A stretch of 33,618 nucleotides of DNA, taken from NCBI GenBank assembly GCA_017536695.1, contig JAFXGX010000056.1, positions 1 through 33,618 on the forward strand, given 5' to 3'. Made by a program: the position numbers and the translations under genes. The stretch comes from Bacteroidaceae bacterium. GTDB lineage: Bacteria > Bacteroidota > Bacteroidia > Bacteroidales > Bacteroidaceae. Shown one piece after another: positions 24,484-33,594 of the stretch. How positions within the stretch are numbered: position 1 is the stretch's first letter; each line of letters begins with the position of its first letter. The notes under the pieces were generated by a model. It had not been told where the DNA came from. It made no database searches and saw only the letters and a program-made list of their open reading frames with translations.

Positions 24484-25239
24484 ATGGCAAAATTCAGCGA
24501 GCAACAGAAACTCTACAGACGCATCGGCAAGCAGTTCGGACGTGCCACACTCGGGTACTCTATGTTTGAGGACGGCGACCGTATCCTTGTAGCCCTTTCC
24601 GGTGGCAAGGACTCCCTTACTCTTCTGCAGCTCATGGCCGAACGCAGCCGCATATTCAAGCCCCGCATAAGTGTTGTCGCAGCACATGTAACAATGACAA
24701 ATATTCCTTACAAGGCAGACATCGGTTACCTGAAGGAATTCTGTACTTCACAGGGCATTGAACTGCACATTCTCGAGAGCGGTTTCGACGCGAGCACCGA
24801 CACCCGCAAATCGCCCTGTTTCCTATGCTCCTGGAACAGGCGCAAGGCATTGTTTACTCTTGCGCAGGAGATTGGATGCAACAAAATTGCCCTGGGGCAC
24901 AACATGGACGACTTCATAGAGACCATGCTCATGAACATGACTTTCCAAGGAGCATTCAGTGCCATGGCACCTGTCATGAAGATGGAAAAATTCCCAATCA
25001 CAATCATACGTCCGTTATGCCTTGTAAACGAGAGCGACGTAGAGGCATATGCCAAGGAGAGTGCCTTTCCCCCACAGACAAAGAACTGCCCTTACGAGAA
25101 CGACTCGAACCGCAAAGCAATGAAGGAGCTACTCGCCCACCTCGAGACATTGAACCCCGAAGCACGCTACAACCTATGGGGCTCAATGAGCAACATACAA
25201 GCCGGTCTGCTACCGCCCAAGATAGAGAAAAAACAGTAA
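24484..25239 (+). CDS. ttcA: tRNA 2-thiocytidine biosynthesis protein TtcA
   Basis: From ATG 24484 the protein has 251 residues. It is a PP-loop ATPase that adenylates C32 of certain tRNAs and inserts sulfur using an iron-sulfur cluster. Motifs: PP-loop SGGKDS (39-44), the CxxC pair in PCFLCSWNRR (C112, C115), GHNMDD, and a third cysteine, C202, in NCPYEND, where E. coli TtcA has CNLC. It is shorter than E. coli TtcA (311 residues), lacking the C-terminal extension. A longer frame upstream to 24409 is open but would start before the promoter. It is followed after 12 bases by a DUF486 gene, probably in one transcript. Confidence 0.88.
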   Translation: MAKFSEQQKLYRRIGKQFGRATLGYSMFEDGDRILVALSGGKDSLTLLQLMAERSRIFKPRISVVAAHVTMTNIPYKADIGYLKEFCTSQGIELHILESGFDASTDTRKSPCFLCSWNRRKALFTLAQEIGCNKIALGHNMDDFIETMLMNMTFQGAFSAMAPVMKMEKFPITIIRPLCLVNESDVEAYAKESAFPPQTKNCPYENDSNRKAMKELLAHLETLNPEARYNLWGSMSNIQAGLLPPKIEKKQ

Positions 25240-25251
25240 AAATATACAACA

Positions 25252-25626
25252 ATGACAAAAATCATCCTAACCCTTGTCCTGCTGATTATCTCAAACAGTT
25301 TCATGACCCTCGCATGGTACGGAAACCTCAAGTTGCAGGAGATGAAGATTATCTCTTCGAACACACCCATTGTTCTCATTGTACTTATAAGTTGGTGCGT
25401 TGCACTGCTCGAGTACTCATTCCTTATCCCCGCCAACCGCATCGGTTCCGAAATCAACGGCGGCCCTTTCTCATTGGTCCAGCTGAAGGTTATACAGGAA
25501 GTCATCTCATGCCTTGTATTCGGCGTGATAGTATCGGTGCTGTTCAAGGGAGAGACACTACAATGGAACCACTTTGTAGCGGTGGTATTCCTTGTTCTTG
25601 CAGTATACTTCGTATTCCTCAAGTAA
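25252..25626 (+). CDS. DMT-family small membrane protein (DUF486)
   Basis: A 124-residue protein with four predicted membrane segments (about 3-22, 35-52, 75-95, 103-122). Segments ISNSFMTLAWYGNLK, LLEYSFLIPANRIG and QLKVIQEVISCLVF are characteristic of the DUF486/DMT superfamily family. Members are uncharacterised small drug/metabolite-type transporters. It starts 12 bases after ttcA. Confidence 0.85.
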   Translation: MTKIILTLVLLIISNSFMTLAWYGNLKLQEMKIISSNTPIVLIVLISWCVALLEYSFLIPANRIGSEINGGPFSLVQLKVIQEVISCLVFGVIVSVLFKGETLQWNHFVAVVFLVLAVYFVFLK

Positions 25627-25679
25627 ACCGCGATACCACTCTATAACAAAACTGCGCACCTGCCAACCTGAGCGTACCT

Positions 25680-25706
25680 GTCATCCTGAGCGCAGCGAAG
25701 GATCTC
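25680..25706. repeat. Dispersed palindromic repeat, half copy
   Basis: The copy starts GTCATCCTGAGCGCAGCGAA and ends GGATCTC, matching one arm of the repeat family. It lies in the 363-base gap between the DUF486 gene and rubrerythrin; apart from the terminator below, nothing else was recognised there. Confidence 0.7.
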
Positions 25707-25802
25707 AAACCTAAGGGCTTCTAAAAACACAGGCGAAAGCCAACAAACAACCACTACAAAAGTAATTCTCAAAGAACCCCATCCTATCGCAAATAGCAAT
25801 GC

Positions 25803-25840
25803 AAAAAAACAGTGCAACCCGTTATCACAACGAATTGCAC
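25803..25840 (-). terminator. Possible terminator downstream of rubrerythrin
   Basis: Outer arms GTGCAA (25812-25817) and TTGCAC (25835-25840) with an inner CGTT / AACG pair form a hairpin. On the - strand it is followed by a run of seven T. It lies about 150 bases after the rubrerythrin stop. Confidence 0.55.
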
Positions 25841-25989
25841 CGCAAAACACATTTAAAACACTATTTATTTACTAATCAATTACTATGAATTCTCTTTCTC
25901 TTAGTTGTAGTTAAGTTTTTCTCAGTTGTTGTAATATTGGAAATATTCATTTAATTCTTTGCCGATATGACACCGGCACTCTCTTTTTC

Positions 25990-26532
25990 TTACTTGAAGT
26001 AGCGGTTGAACAGACCCTCGAAACCCTTACCGTGGCGAGCCTCATCCTTAGCCATCTCATGAACAGTGTCGTGGATAGCATCGAGGTTCAACTCCTTCGC
26101 ACGCTTGGCAATACGATACTTGTCTGAATTAGCCTCAGCCTCAGCATTCATTCTCTTCTCGAGGTTAGTCTTTGTATCCCAGACGCAGTCACCAAGAAGT
26201 TCTGCGAACTTTGCAGCATGCTCAGCCTCCTCCCATGCATAACGCTTGAAAGACTCGGCAATCTCGGGATAGCCCTCACGATCGGCCTGGCGGCTCATCG
26301 CAAGATACATACCCACCTCGGTGCACTCGCCGATGAAGTGGTTGTTGAGGTCCTTTATCATCTCCTCATCGCAACCCTTGGCAACACCAATCACATGCTC
26401 CTGGACAAACTGGATGGGACCCTCCTGCAACTCGTTGAACTTCTCGGCAGGAACCTTACACATGGGACAACGCTCCGGAGCTGAATCACCTTCATGTATA
26501 TAACCACAAACTGAACAAATGTACTTTTTCAT
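25990..26532 (-). CDS. Reverse rubrerythrin (rubredoxin domain at the N-terminus)
   Basis: A 180-residue non-heme iron protein. The N-terminal rubredoxin-like domain has CSVC (C6, C9) and CPMC (C22, C25) and binds one iron. The rest is a four-helix diiron domain with ExxH-type ligands (EEAEHAAKF near 116-124, DEARHGKGF near 163-171). Classical rubrerythrin has the order reversed. Such enzymes reduce hydrogen peroxide (and O2) with electrons from NAD(P)H via a reductase, protecting anaerobes from oxygen. The protein is cytoplasmic. It is transcribed alone from a good promoter at 26603-26634, divergent from the fasciclin gene. Confidence 0.92.
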   Translation of the reverse strand: MKKYICSVCGYIHEGDSAPERCPMCKVPAEKFNELQEGPIQFVQEHVIGVAKGCDEEMIKDLNNHFIGECTEVGMYLAMSRQADREGYPEIAESFKRYAWEEAEHAAKFAELLGDCVWDTKTNLEKRMNAEAEANSDKYRIAKRAKELNLDAIHDTVHEMAKDEARHGKGFEGLFNRYFK

Positions 26533-26602
26533 AATCTATTATTTTTAAGCCGTTAATATTTTGTTTTTCTCATTCATTACAATTTCATTTCTGAAATCAT
26601 TG

Positions 26603-26634
26603 CAAATATAAAACCATTTCGTAATATCTTCCAA
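26603..26634 (-). promoter_or_regulatory. Rubrerythrin promoter
   Basis: On the - strand, TTG (26634-26632) and TATATTTG (26610-26603) are spaced by 21 bases, fitting the Bacteroidota consensus, about 70 bases before the start codon. Confidence 0.65.
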
Positions 26635-26771
26635 GTTTTTCAGTGAGTGTTTTTAAAAAATCATAGTTAAAAAATGTAAACTGCCTTTCAGAGCCGCAGA
26701 CACTGCATTTGATTCGTAAAAAAGAAGAATAACAAAAAGCAAAAGAAATATTAAAAAAAGAGAAAATTCCT

Positions 26772-26801
26772 TTTGTAATATAAAAAATATTGGTATTTTT
26801 G
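26772..26801 (+). promoter_or_regulatory. Promoter of the first fasciclin lipoprotein gene
   Basis: TTTG (26772-26775), 18 bases, then TATTTTTG (26794-26801) fit the Bacteroidota -33/-7 consensus well, about 73 bases before the ATG. The remainder of the 342-base divergent gap is AT-rich and otherwise featureless. Confidence 0.7.
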
Positions 26802-26874
26802 AAGAATTAATAATAACATTATTAAAAGAACCACAGAAATAATCAAAACAAAAAACTTATAAAGCTAATTTGGT

Positions 26875-29058
26875 ATGAAAAAATCTTTTGGAAGGAACTT
26901 TAAGGCTTGGGCATTGGCAGCCTTAACAGTTTTCTCGGGAGCATCCTTCATCAGTTGTGATGATGAAGTGGACCAGGAGAACCGCTACACATTCAAGGGA
27001 GAACTTATCTCAACCTATCTTACTAACAACGAAGACAGGTTCAGCAACTTCATCTACATCCTTGAAAAGGCAAAAATCGGTAGAGACAACGCTAAATCGG
27101 GAAGCGTTCTCAAGACATTGTCTACTTACGGTTCATACACATGCTTTGCGCCGGTAAACGAAGCCGTCGAGGCATATCTGCAGGAGCAGTACGAGAAATG
27201 GCAGCAGGGCGAGAGAACCGGCATCCATTCACCTTATCTCGAGGACCTCAGCGACAGTATGGCACTTGAGATTGCAAAGAACCATATAATCGAGAAAGGT
27301 TACAGGACAACAGAAGTGAGCGAAGGCGCATTTCCACAGAGCACAATGAACCGTCGTTTTACAACTGTCGAGTTCATCCCGAACGAGGAAGGCCGTGTAT
27401 ACCCCGTCCTCAACAACAGCGCGAGAATCGTTGAGCAGGACCTTGAGAAGGAGAACGGCTATGTTCACGTTATCGATGCCGCGCTGAACCCGTCAAACAA
27501 GAACTCGCACGAGCTTCTGGGCGGCCAGCCTTCATTCAGTCTATTCTCATCGGCAATCATGGCTACAGGTCTTGACAAACTGCTTTCAGTATATGAACTT
27601 GAATTCAAGGACGAGAATGGCAACGTGACCGAATATGACGGCACACTGCCCGGCGAGAAATTCTCGAACAAGGATGGTATTCCACGCCGCCCCGAGGATT
27701 ACAAACAGAGATTCACTTTGCTTGCAGAGAGCAACGACCTTCTTGCCGACCCCACAAAGAACCACCTCGGCATCTCAATCACCACATTGGAGGACCTTGA
27801 GAGACTTGCCGCAGAATGGTACGGCCACGAGGCACCCGGAGAGCACAACAACCCCAATAATGCGCTCTACAAGTTCATCGCATACCACATTATTGACCGC
27901 CAGCTGCTTTACAGCTCATCAACTGGTTGCGGAGGTTTCATCATGGAGAACTACGACCACATGGAGTTCAATTCAGAAGTGAACCTTCCTACCACTTTCG
28001 ACCGTTACGACTATTTCGAGACAATGCTGCCATACACCATGATAAAGGTTACAAAACCTTTCACCAACACCACACCTTATCTGCCATACGGTGCATCGCA
28101 GCCAAATGAACTCAAGCAGGAAATTGTAATCAACTATGCCCAGGATATGGGCACACGTTGCAAGAACCCCGACATGAAATACTATATCAACGTTGTCGTA
28201 GAGCGCTTGAGCACCACGAAGAAACGCCCGGGTCTTGAGGAGTTCGACCAGAACGCCATCAACGGCATCATTCACTCGATTGACCGCATTCTCATCTATA
28301 ACGAGGATGAAATGGTAGGCAACATTCTCCATGAGCGCATGCGTTGGGACTCTTCTTCACTGTTCCCGGAGTTGACAAACAACAACGTCCGTTGGTTCCC
28401 ACAAAGCCAGGCAGAAGGCAAGGCAGGAGAGTGTTTCTACCTTCCAAAGGGTTTCTGCTCACGCCTGAAGACCAACAACGAACAATCAAAGGTATTCTAT
28501 CTGCGCCCACACAAGACATCATTGAACAGTTACTGTACATTCATGGGCGATGAGTTGCTCGTGGCAGGAAAATATGATTTCCAGTACCGACTGCCCCATG
28601 TACCTACAGGAAACTACGAGATTCGTTTCGGATTCAGCCAGAACGAGGCACGAGGCGTGGTACAGATATACCTTGACGGCAAGATTTGCGGTATTCCTCT
28701 CAGCATGTTAAGAGAAGACAGCAGAACAAAGAACATCATCGGTTGGTACGAAGAGGACGCAGAGACGCCCGAGGAGACAAAGAAAGAGGGCGACAAGGCC
28801 ATGCGTAACCAAGGCTGGATGAAAGGCCCTGCAAGTTGCCACCTCACAACCGAAAAGAACAGCATGCGCGAATGTTCTGACGCCCTACGCAGAATCATCG
28901 GTACATTCCGTCTGGAGAACGGTATTGACCACTGGATACGTTTCAAGGATGTGACAGAAGAGCTCCCCGGCAAGTACAACGAGTTCTCACAGGATTACCT
29001 TGAGATTGTTCCGACATCTGTCGTGAACGACCCCGCAAAGCCAGAGGACAGACTCTGA
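26875..29058 (+). CDS. Fasciclin (FAS1) domain surface lipoprotein, copy 1
   Basis: A 727-residue lipoprotein: a basic N-terminus, a hydrophobic stretch, and a lipobox FISC with C28. The following CDDEVDQ is acidic, like the lipoprotein export signal that sends Bacteroidota lipoproteins to the cell surface. The first FAS1 domain spans about 35-215, with the H1-like YGSYTCFAPVNEAVEAYL and the H2-like NGYVHVIDAALNPS. A second FAS1-like domain spans about 215-480 (FSLFSSAIMATGLDKLL, YKFIAYHIIDRQLLYS, INGIIHSIDRILIYNED). A beta-rich C-terminal module follows (about 560-720, KYDFQYRLPHVPTGNYEIRF). FAS1 domains mediate adhesion or carbohydrate/protein binding. The closest relative is the gene at 31132. 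It has its own promoter and a strong terminator. Confidence 0.85.
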   Translation: MKKSFGRNFKAWALAALTVFSGASFISCDDEVDQENRYTFKGELISTYLTNNEDRFSNFIYILEKAKIGRDNAKSGSVLKTLSTYGSYTCFAPVNEAVEAYLQEQYEKWQQGERTGIHSPYLEDLSDSMALEIAKNHIIEKGYRTTEVSEGAFPQSTMNRRFTTVEFIPNEEGRVYPVLNNSARIVEQDLEKENGYVHVIDAALNPSNKNSHELLGGQPSFSLFSSAIMATGLDKLLSVYELEFKDENGNVTEYDGTLPGEKFSNKDGIPRRPEDYKQRFTLLAESNDLLADPTKNHLGISITTLEDLERLAAEWYGHEAPGEHNNPNNALYKFIAYHIIDRQLLYSSSTGCGGFIMENYDHMEFNSEVNLPTTFDRYDYFETMLPYTMIKVTKPFTNTTPYLPYGASQPNELKQEIVINYAQDMGTRCKNPDMKYYINVVVERLSTTKKRPGLEEFDQNAINGIIHSIDRILIYNEDEMVGNILHERMRWDSSSLFPELTNNNVRWFPQSQAEGKAGECFYLPKGFCSRLKTNNEQSKVFYLRPHKTSLNSYCTFMGDELLVAGKYDFQYRLPHVPTGNYEIRFGFSQNEARGVVQIYLDGKICGIPLSMLREDSRTKNIIGWYEEDAETPEETKKEGDKAMRNQGWMKGPASCHLTTEKNSMRECSDALRRIIGTFRLENGIDHWIRFKDVTEELPGKYNEFSQDYLEIVPTSVVNDPAKPEDRL

Positions 29059-29078
29059 TACCATCATCATAAAATATA

Positions 29079-29114
29079 AACGAAAAAATGGCGCTTTTGC
29101 GCCATTTTTTCGTT
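29079..29114 (+). terminator. Terminator after the first fasciclin gene
   Basis: Perfect 16-base arms AACGAAAAAATGGCGC and its complement enclose a TTTT loop, followed by T residues on the + strand, 20 bases after the stop. Confidence 0.9.
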
Positions 29115-29143
29115 TTTTACATAAACTTTCCAAGCAAAGAATA

Positions 29144-29172
29144 TTGTTTATAAAAACTTATCATTATTTTTG
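29144..29172 (+). promoter_or_regulatory. Promoter of nadE and the second fasciclin gene
   Basis: TTG (29144-29146), 18 bases, then TATTTTTG (29165-29172) match the Bacteroidota consensus, 25 bases before the nadE ATG. Confidence 0.7.
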
Positions 29173-29197
29173 CAATTAAGAGTAAAAAGAACCACTC

Positions 29198-31120
29198 ATG
29201 ATGCACGGATTCATCAAAACCGTAACAGCAGTCCCTGCTATAAGTGTTGGAGATATCCATTCCAACGCAAAGAGTATTATTGCCCTTATCGAAAAGGCAT
29301 CGGCTCTTGATGCCGAGATTGTGCTCTTCCCCGAGCTATGCCTGACATCAAGCACATGCGGCGACCTGCTGACACAGCCCCACTACATCATTGAGTGCGA
29401 GAACGCCCTTGCCGGGATTGCCGAGGCAACCAAAGATATCAACACCATTGCCGTAATCGGCACCCCCGTTGCCTACCGCAATTCAACATTCAATTGCGCT
29501 GCTGTCATCCACAAGGGAGAGATATCGGCCATTGTACCGAAGAACACACTATGCAACAGAGGCGTTACCAATGAAAGCCGCCGGTTCGCGTCGGGCACAG
29601 CCGTACCGACAGGCAGCAAGGTACAAATCGCAGGCAAGGATATCCCCTTTGAGCCCAAAGCGATATTCTCCACACCATCTTGTTCTTTCGGCATTGAGAT
29701 AGGCAGCGAATCGGAAAGTCCAATACCAACAGGAGCAATGCTTGCCGTCGCAGGAGCCGAGATAATACTCAACCCAAGCAACCAAAACGAGGAGGTTGGC
29801 AGCACCCGGCTGACAAGAGAGCGCATGAGACAGCAGTCATTGAGGCTCAAATGCGGATACCTGCTTTCAAACAGCGGATGGGGAGAATCAACAAGCCACG
29901 CTGTATATTCAGGCTATTCGGCCATTGCGGAGTGCGGCAGCATAATAGCGGAATCCAAGCGATTCATTAGAGAGGGACATATTACCGTCTCCGAGATTGA
30001 TGTAGAGAAGATACGCAAAGAGCGCATAAGTGACAGTGCGTTCGCGCATCATAACGGGCTACCTTATATATATATAAATCAGGAGAAGAGCGCTTGCACC
30101 ACCCTTACACGCGCCATCGACCCTGCCCCATTCATACCGTCAGACAAAGAGAAGAGCGCCCGCTTCGATGAGATATTCATGATTCAGGCAACAGCCCTTG
30201 CACGTCGCATCGAGCACACCCGTTCAAGGAGTGCACTCATCGGCATATCAGGAGGACTGGACTCTACCCTTGCGCTGCTTGTGGCAGTGAAGGCGTTCGA
30301 CATCCTGGGGAGACCGCACAGCGACATCATCACTGTCACCATGCCGGGGTTCGGCACATCGGGCCGCACATATTCGAACGCAATGGAGCTGATGAAATCA
30401 CTCGGCACCACAATAAAGGAGGTATCAATCAAGGATGCCTGCATACAGCATTTCAAGGATATCGGTCACGACATCGACAGTCACGATATAACATACGAGA
30501 ACTCCCAGGCACGCGAGCGCACACAGATACTGATGGACATCGCCAACCAGCAGAACGGAATAGTGATAGGAACAGGCGACATGTCGGAGCTTGCACTCGG
30601 TTGGGCGACATACAACGGCGACCACATGAGCATGTACGGAGTGAATGCATCGGTCCCCAAGACACTCATGCAGCACATCATACGTTGGGCTGCCGGACAA
30701 AGTGGAAATGAAGATATTGCGGATATACTGCTTGACATTGTAGGCACACCAATCTCGCCCGAGTTGACACCTACCGATGAAAAAGGAGAGATAAAACAGA
30801 AGACCGAGGACCTTGTAGGCCCATACGAGCTGCACGACTTCTTCCTCTACAACTTCATCTGCAACGGGTACTCGCCTGCAAAGATATACTTCCTTGCCAA
30901 GGCAGCATTCAACGGAACATACGACGACGAAACAATAAAAAAATGGCTCAAGACATTCATGTGGCGTTTCTTCACACAGCAGTTCAAGCGCTCATGTATG
31001 CCCGACGGGCCAAGGACCGGATGTTGCAGCCTCGATGCACAGGGCTGGAACATGCCCTCGGACACAAGCCCTGCAATGTTCGCAAGGATGTGCGATGAGA
31101 TAGAGAACGACAAAAACTAA
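29198..31120 (+). CDS. nadE: NAD+ synthetase, two-domain type with a defective glutaminase site
   Basis: A 640-residue protein: an N-terminal nitrilase-like glutaminase domain (about 1-290) and a C-terminal NAD+ synthetase domain (about 325-640). The synthetase PP-loop SGGLDS (351-356), TMPGFGTSGRTYSNA, GTGDMSELALGWATYNGDHM and the C-terminal part are intact. It should therefore amidate deamido-NAD+ using ATP and ammonia. In the glutaminase domain the triad residues E46 (FPELCLT) and K115 (VPKNTL) are present. The nucleophilic cysteine, normally in EICEDLW, is absent: the sequence is FGIEIGSESE with Gly169 at that place. Either the enzyme uses free ammonia or another residue substitutes. The gene has its own promoter and ends 11 bases before the second fasciclin gene. 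Confidence 0.9.
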   Translation: MMHGFIKTVTAVPAISVGDIHSNAKSIIALIEKASALDAEIVLFPELCLTSSTCGDLLTQPHYIIECENALAGIAEATKDINTIAVIGTPVAYRNSTFNCAAVIHKGEISAIVPKNTLCNRGVTNESRRFASGTAVPTGSKVQIAGKDIPFEPKAIFSTPSCSFGIEIGSESESPIPTGAMLAVAGAEIILNPSNQNEEVGSTRLTRERMRQQSLRLKCGYLLSNSGWGESTSHAVYSGYSAIAECGSIIAESKRFIREGHITVSEIDVEKIRKERISDSAFAHHNGLPYIYINQEKSACTTLTRAIDPAPFIPSDKEKSARFDEIFMIQATALARRIEHTRSRSALIGISGGLDSTLALLVAVKAFDILGRPHSDIITVTMPGFGTSGRTYSNAMELMKSLGTTIKEVSIKDACIQHFKDIGHDIDSHDITYENSQARERTQILMDIANQQNGIVIGTGDMSELALGWATYNGDHMSMYGVNASVPKTLMQHIIRWAAGQSGNEDIADILLDIVGTPISPELTPTDEKGEIKQKTEDLVGPYELHDFFLYNFICNGYSPAKIYFLAKAAFNGTYDDETIKKWLKTFMWRFFTQQFKRSCMPDGPRTGCCSLDAQGWNMPSDTSPAMFARMCDEIENDKN

Positions 31121-31131
31121 AAACCACAAAT

Positions 31132-33240
31132 ATGAACCACAAGAAAATGTTACGGAAGGTACGGACATTAGTACTTGCATCCATTGCTGCCGTTTCAGCA
31201 ATGACATTCATCGCATGCGATGATGAGATTGACCAGAGCAGTCGTTACACTTTCAAGGGCGAGCTCATCTCGACCTACCTTGAGAACAACCCCGAACAGT
31301 TCAGCAATTTCACTGCCATACTAAGGCAGGCGAAAATCGGCAAAAACGTAGAAACGTCAGGAAGCGTTCTCAAGACATTGTCAACCTATGGTTCCTACAC
31401 CTGTTTCGCCCCCACTAACGAGGCGGTAGAGGCATATTTGCAGGAACAGTACGAGAAATGGGAGCAAGGCGAGAGAACCGGTATTGACTCTCCTTATCTC
31501 GAGGACCTCAGCGACAGTATGGCTCTCGAGATTGCCAAGAACCACATCATTGAGAGAGGATACAAGACAACCGACATCAACGAGGGTGCGTTCCCCATGA
31601 ACACCATGAACCGTCGTTTCACGACCGTTGAGTTCATCACCAACGAACAGGGCCGTGTATACCCCTTCCTCAACAACAGCGCAAGAATCATCGAGCAGGA
31701 CCTTGAGAAGGAGAACGGTTACGTGCAGGTTGTCGATGCTGTGCTCAACCCGTCGAATAAGTTGCTGCATGAGCTCATTGGCAGCCAAGAAGGTTTCAGT
31801 CTGTTCAACGAAGCAATAATGGCGACAAAACTTGACACACTGCTTGCAAAATACCATCTTGACCCCAACTACGACGGGAACATTGATGCTAAGGACTTGG
31901 GCTATGAGTTAGATTCCGAGAAGGGTTCAGCATGTCCCTACCCGAAAGAGTTGAAGCAGCGCTACACTGTACTCATTGAGCCTAATGAGCTTTTCCACAG
32001 CAAGGGCATAAACAACCTTGATGACCTTGTTGCATTTGCCGAGAAGTGGTACGGAACAGCAGCAAAGGGAGATTATACAAACCCCGAGAATGCACTCTAC
32101 AAGTTCATTGCATACCACATCATCGACCGTCAGTTGCTCTACAGCTCTTCAACAGGCCCTGGCGGATTCATCATGGAGAACTATGAGAATGCCGAATTCT
32201 CTTCAAAGCTAAACCTTAACCAGAACTTCGACAGCTATGAGTACTACGAGACCATGTTGCCGTACACAATGATTAAGGTAACAAAGCCGTACACGAACGA
32301 CCAGCTCAAGAAAGAGATTGTAATAAACTATGCCCAGGACGGTGGAACCAGGATAATAAACTCCGAAATGCAGGAGCACATCAATGTCATAGTAGAGAGA
32401 AGCGGTACAACAAAGAAAAAGTATCCGTCACTTGCCGATTTCGACCAGAATGCGCTCAACGGCATCATACACACCATCGACCGCATCATTGTCTACAATG
32501 AGGATGAAATTGCAGGCAACATCTTCAACGAGAGAATACGTATGGACCTTTCAGCAGTATTCCCCGAACTTACCAACAATAGCGTACGTTGGGACCTTTC
32601 AAGTTCAAGTTGTTTAGTAACATTCTTGCCAGCTGGATATTGCAAGGGATTCGAGGTCTTGAACGAAAACTGCGAGGTATACTATTACCGCCCACACGCA
32701 ACACTTCTTGGTTCATGGGCAAACTATCAGGGTGATGAGTTTATCGTTGAAGGCAAGTATGACTTCAGATACCGTCTGCCGCATGTACCCGAGGGTGTTT
32801 ACGAAATCCGTTTCGGATATCCAAAGGGCTACTATCGTGGAGTTTGCCAGTTCTATGTCGATGGCAAAATCGCCGGAATCCCTGTTGACTTGCGTTGGAA
32901 CGATGCAACAACCATCCTCATCGGTTGGTCGAGCGATGAAGAACTTGGCGACCAGGAGACCATCAAGGAGTACGACAAAGCTATGCGCAACCGCGGATAC
33001 ATGAAGGGTCCTGCAAGCATTGTACTTGAAGACAAGGAGTTCGGAACAATGCGCGACAGCGAGCAGGCATTGCGTAAGATTGTAGGTACATACAGACTTA
33101 ACAAGGGCGACCATTGGATGCGCTTCAAGGATGTCTCTGATGGCGGTACTGGTGTAAACACCCAGTTTGACCAGGATTACATCGAACTTGTCCCAACCGG
33201 CGTAATCAACAACCCGCTCAAACCTGAGGATATTTATTAA
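31132..33240 (+). CDS. Fasciclin (FAS1) domain surface lipoprotein, copy 2
   Basis: A 702-residue paralogue of the gene at 26875. In the block from RYTFKGELISTYL to LNPSNK the two differ at only about 30 of some 170 residues; the later parts are more diverged. The lipobox is FIAC (C29), again followed by an acidic CDDEIDQ. Order: first FAS1 domain about 36-215, second FAS1-like domain about 215-460, and a beta-rich C-terminal module with KYDFRYRLPHVPEGVYEIRF. The ATG at 31132 is 11 bases after nadE; a second ATG at 31147 is also possible. Co-transcription with nadE is likely, unlike copy 1, which has its own promoter. A perfect terminator follows. Confidence 0.85.
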   Translation: MNHKKMLRKVRTLVLASIAAVSAMTFIACDDEIDQSSRYTFKGELISTYLENNPEQFSNFTAILRQAKIGKNVETSGSVLKTLSTYGSYTCFAPTNEAVEAYLQEQYEKWEQGERTGIDSPYLEDLSDSMALEIAKNHIIERGYKTTDINEGAFPMNTMNRRFTTVEFITNEQGRVYPFLNNSARIIEQDLEKENGYVQVVDAVLNPSNKLLHELIGSQEGFSLFNEAIMATKLDTLLAKYHLDPNYDGNIDAKDLGYELDSEKGSACPYPKELKQRYTVLIEPNELFHSKGINNLDDLVAFAEKWYGTAAKGDYTNPENALYKFIAYHIIDRQLLYSSSTGPGGFIMENYENAEFSSKLNLNQNFDSYEYYETMLPYTMIKVTKPYTNDQLKKEIVINYAQDGGTRIINSEMQEHINVIVERSGTTKKKYPSLADFDQNALNGIIHTIDRIIVYNEDEIAGNIFNERIRMDLSAVFPELTNNSVRWDLSSSSCLVTFLPAGYCKGFEVLNENCEVYYYRPHATLLGSWANYQGDEFIVEGKYDFRYRLPHVPEGVYEIRFGYPKGYYRGVCQFYVDGKIAGIPVDLRWNDATTILIGWSSDEELGDQETIKEYDKAMRNRGYMKGPASIVLEDKEFGTMRDSEQALRKIVGTYRLNKGDHWMRFKDVSDGGTGVNTQFDQDYIELVPTGVINNPLKPEDIY

Positions 33241-33253
33241 TATAGAATAGAAT

Positions 33254-33300
33254 CAATAAATAAGGTCACTCCCCGATTAGAGGAGTGACCTTATTTATTG
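33254..33300 (+). terminator. Terminator after the second fasciclin gene
   Basis: Perfect 19-base arms CAATAAATAAGGTCACTCC (33254-33272) and its complement (33282-33300) enclose a 9-base loop, 13 bases after the stop. Confidence 0.88.
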
Positions 33301-33383
33301 TACCCTACAAAATATAAAATGTAATAATGGCTCAGTAGCAAAAAGGTGTGGGTTGACAAAATATTTGCGGTTGTAATGAAAAA

Positions 33384-33417
33384 GAGATCCCTCGTCGCTA
33401 CGCTCTGTCGGAATGAC
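33384..33417. repeat. Dispersed palindromic repeat, half copy
   Basis: The reverse complement of this stretch matches the left arm of the element at 11971-12004 at all but about 2 of 34 positions. It lies in the 378-base gene-free right end of the window. Confidence 0.8.
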
Positions 33418-33475
33418 AATTGCGCAATGACAAGCAGAGGTAATCTCTTTAAACGGCACCGTTAAATTCCACAGT

Positions 33476-33594
33476 TTGAACCTGTTTGATTTTTGGAAAA
33501 GTGCGAGGCCTGTTTGACCGCTAGTTACACGATTGCTTGCAAGCGGATAACTGAGGGAGTCCCGCAGCACCCAAAAATCAAACAGAAAGTTCAA
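33476..33594. repeat. Long interrupted hairpin at the right edge
   Basis: Perfect 15-base arms CTGTTTGATTTTTGG (33482-33496) and CCAAAAATCAAACAG (33571-33585) are flanked by TTGAAC and GTTCAA. An inner AGTTA / TAACT pair encloses the palindrome GCTTGCAAGC. There is no reading frame of note. It could be a miniature mobile element, a structured RNA or the edge of something beyond the window. Confidence 0.6.
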
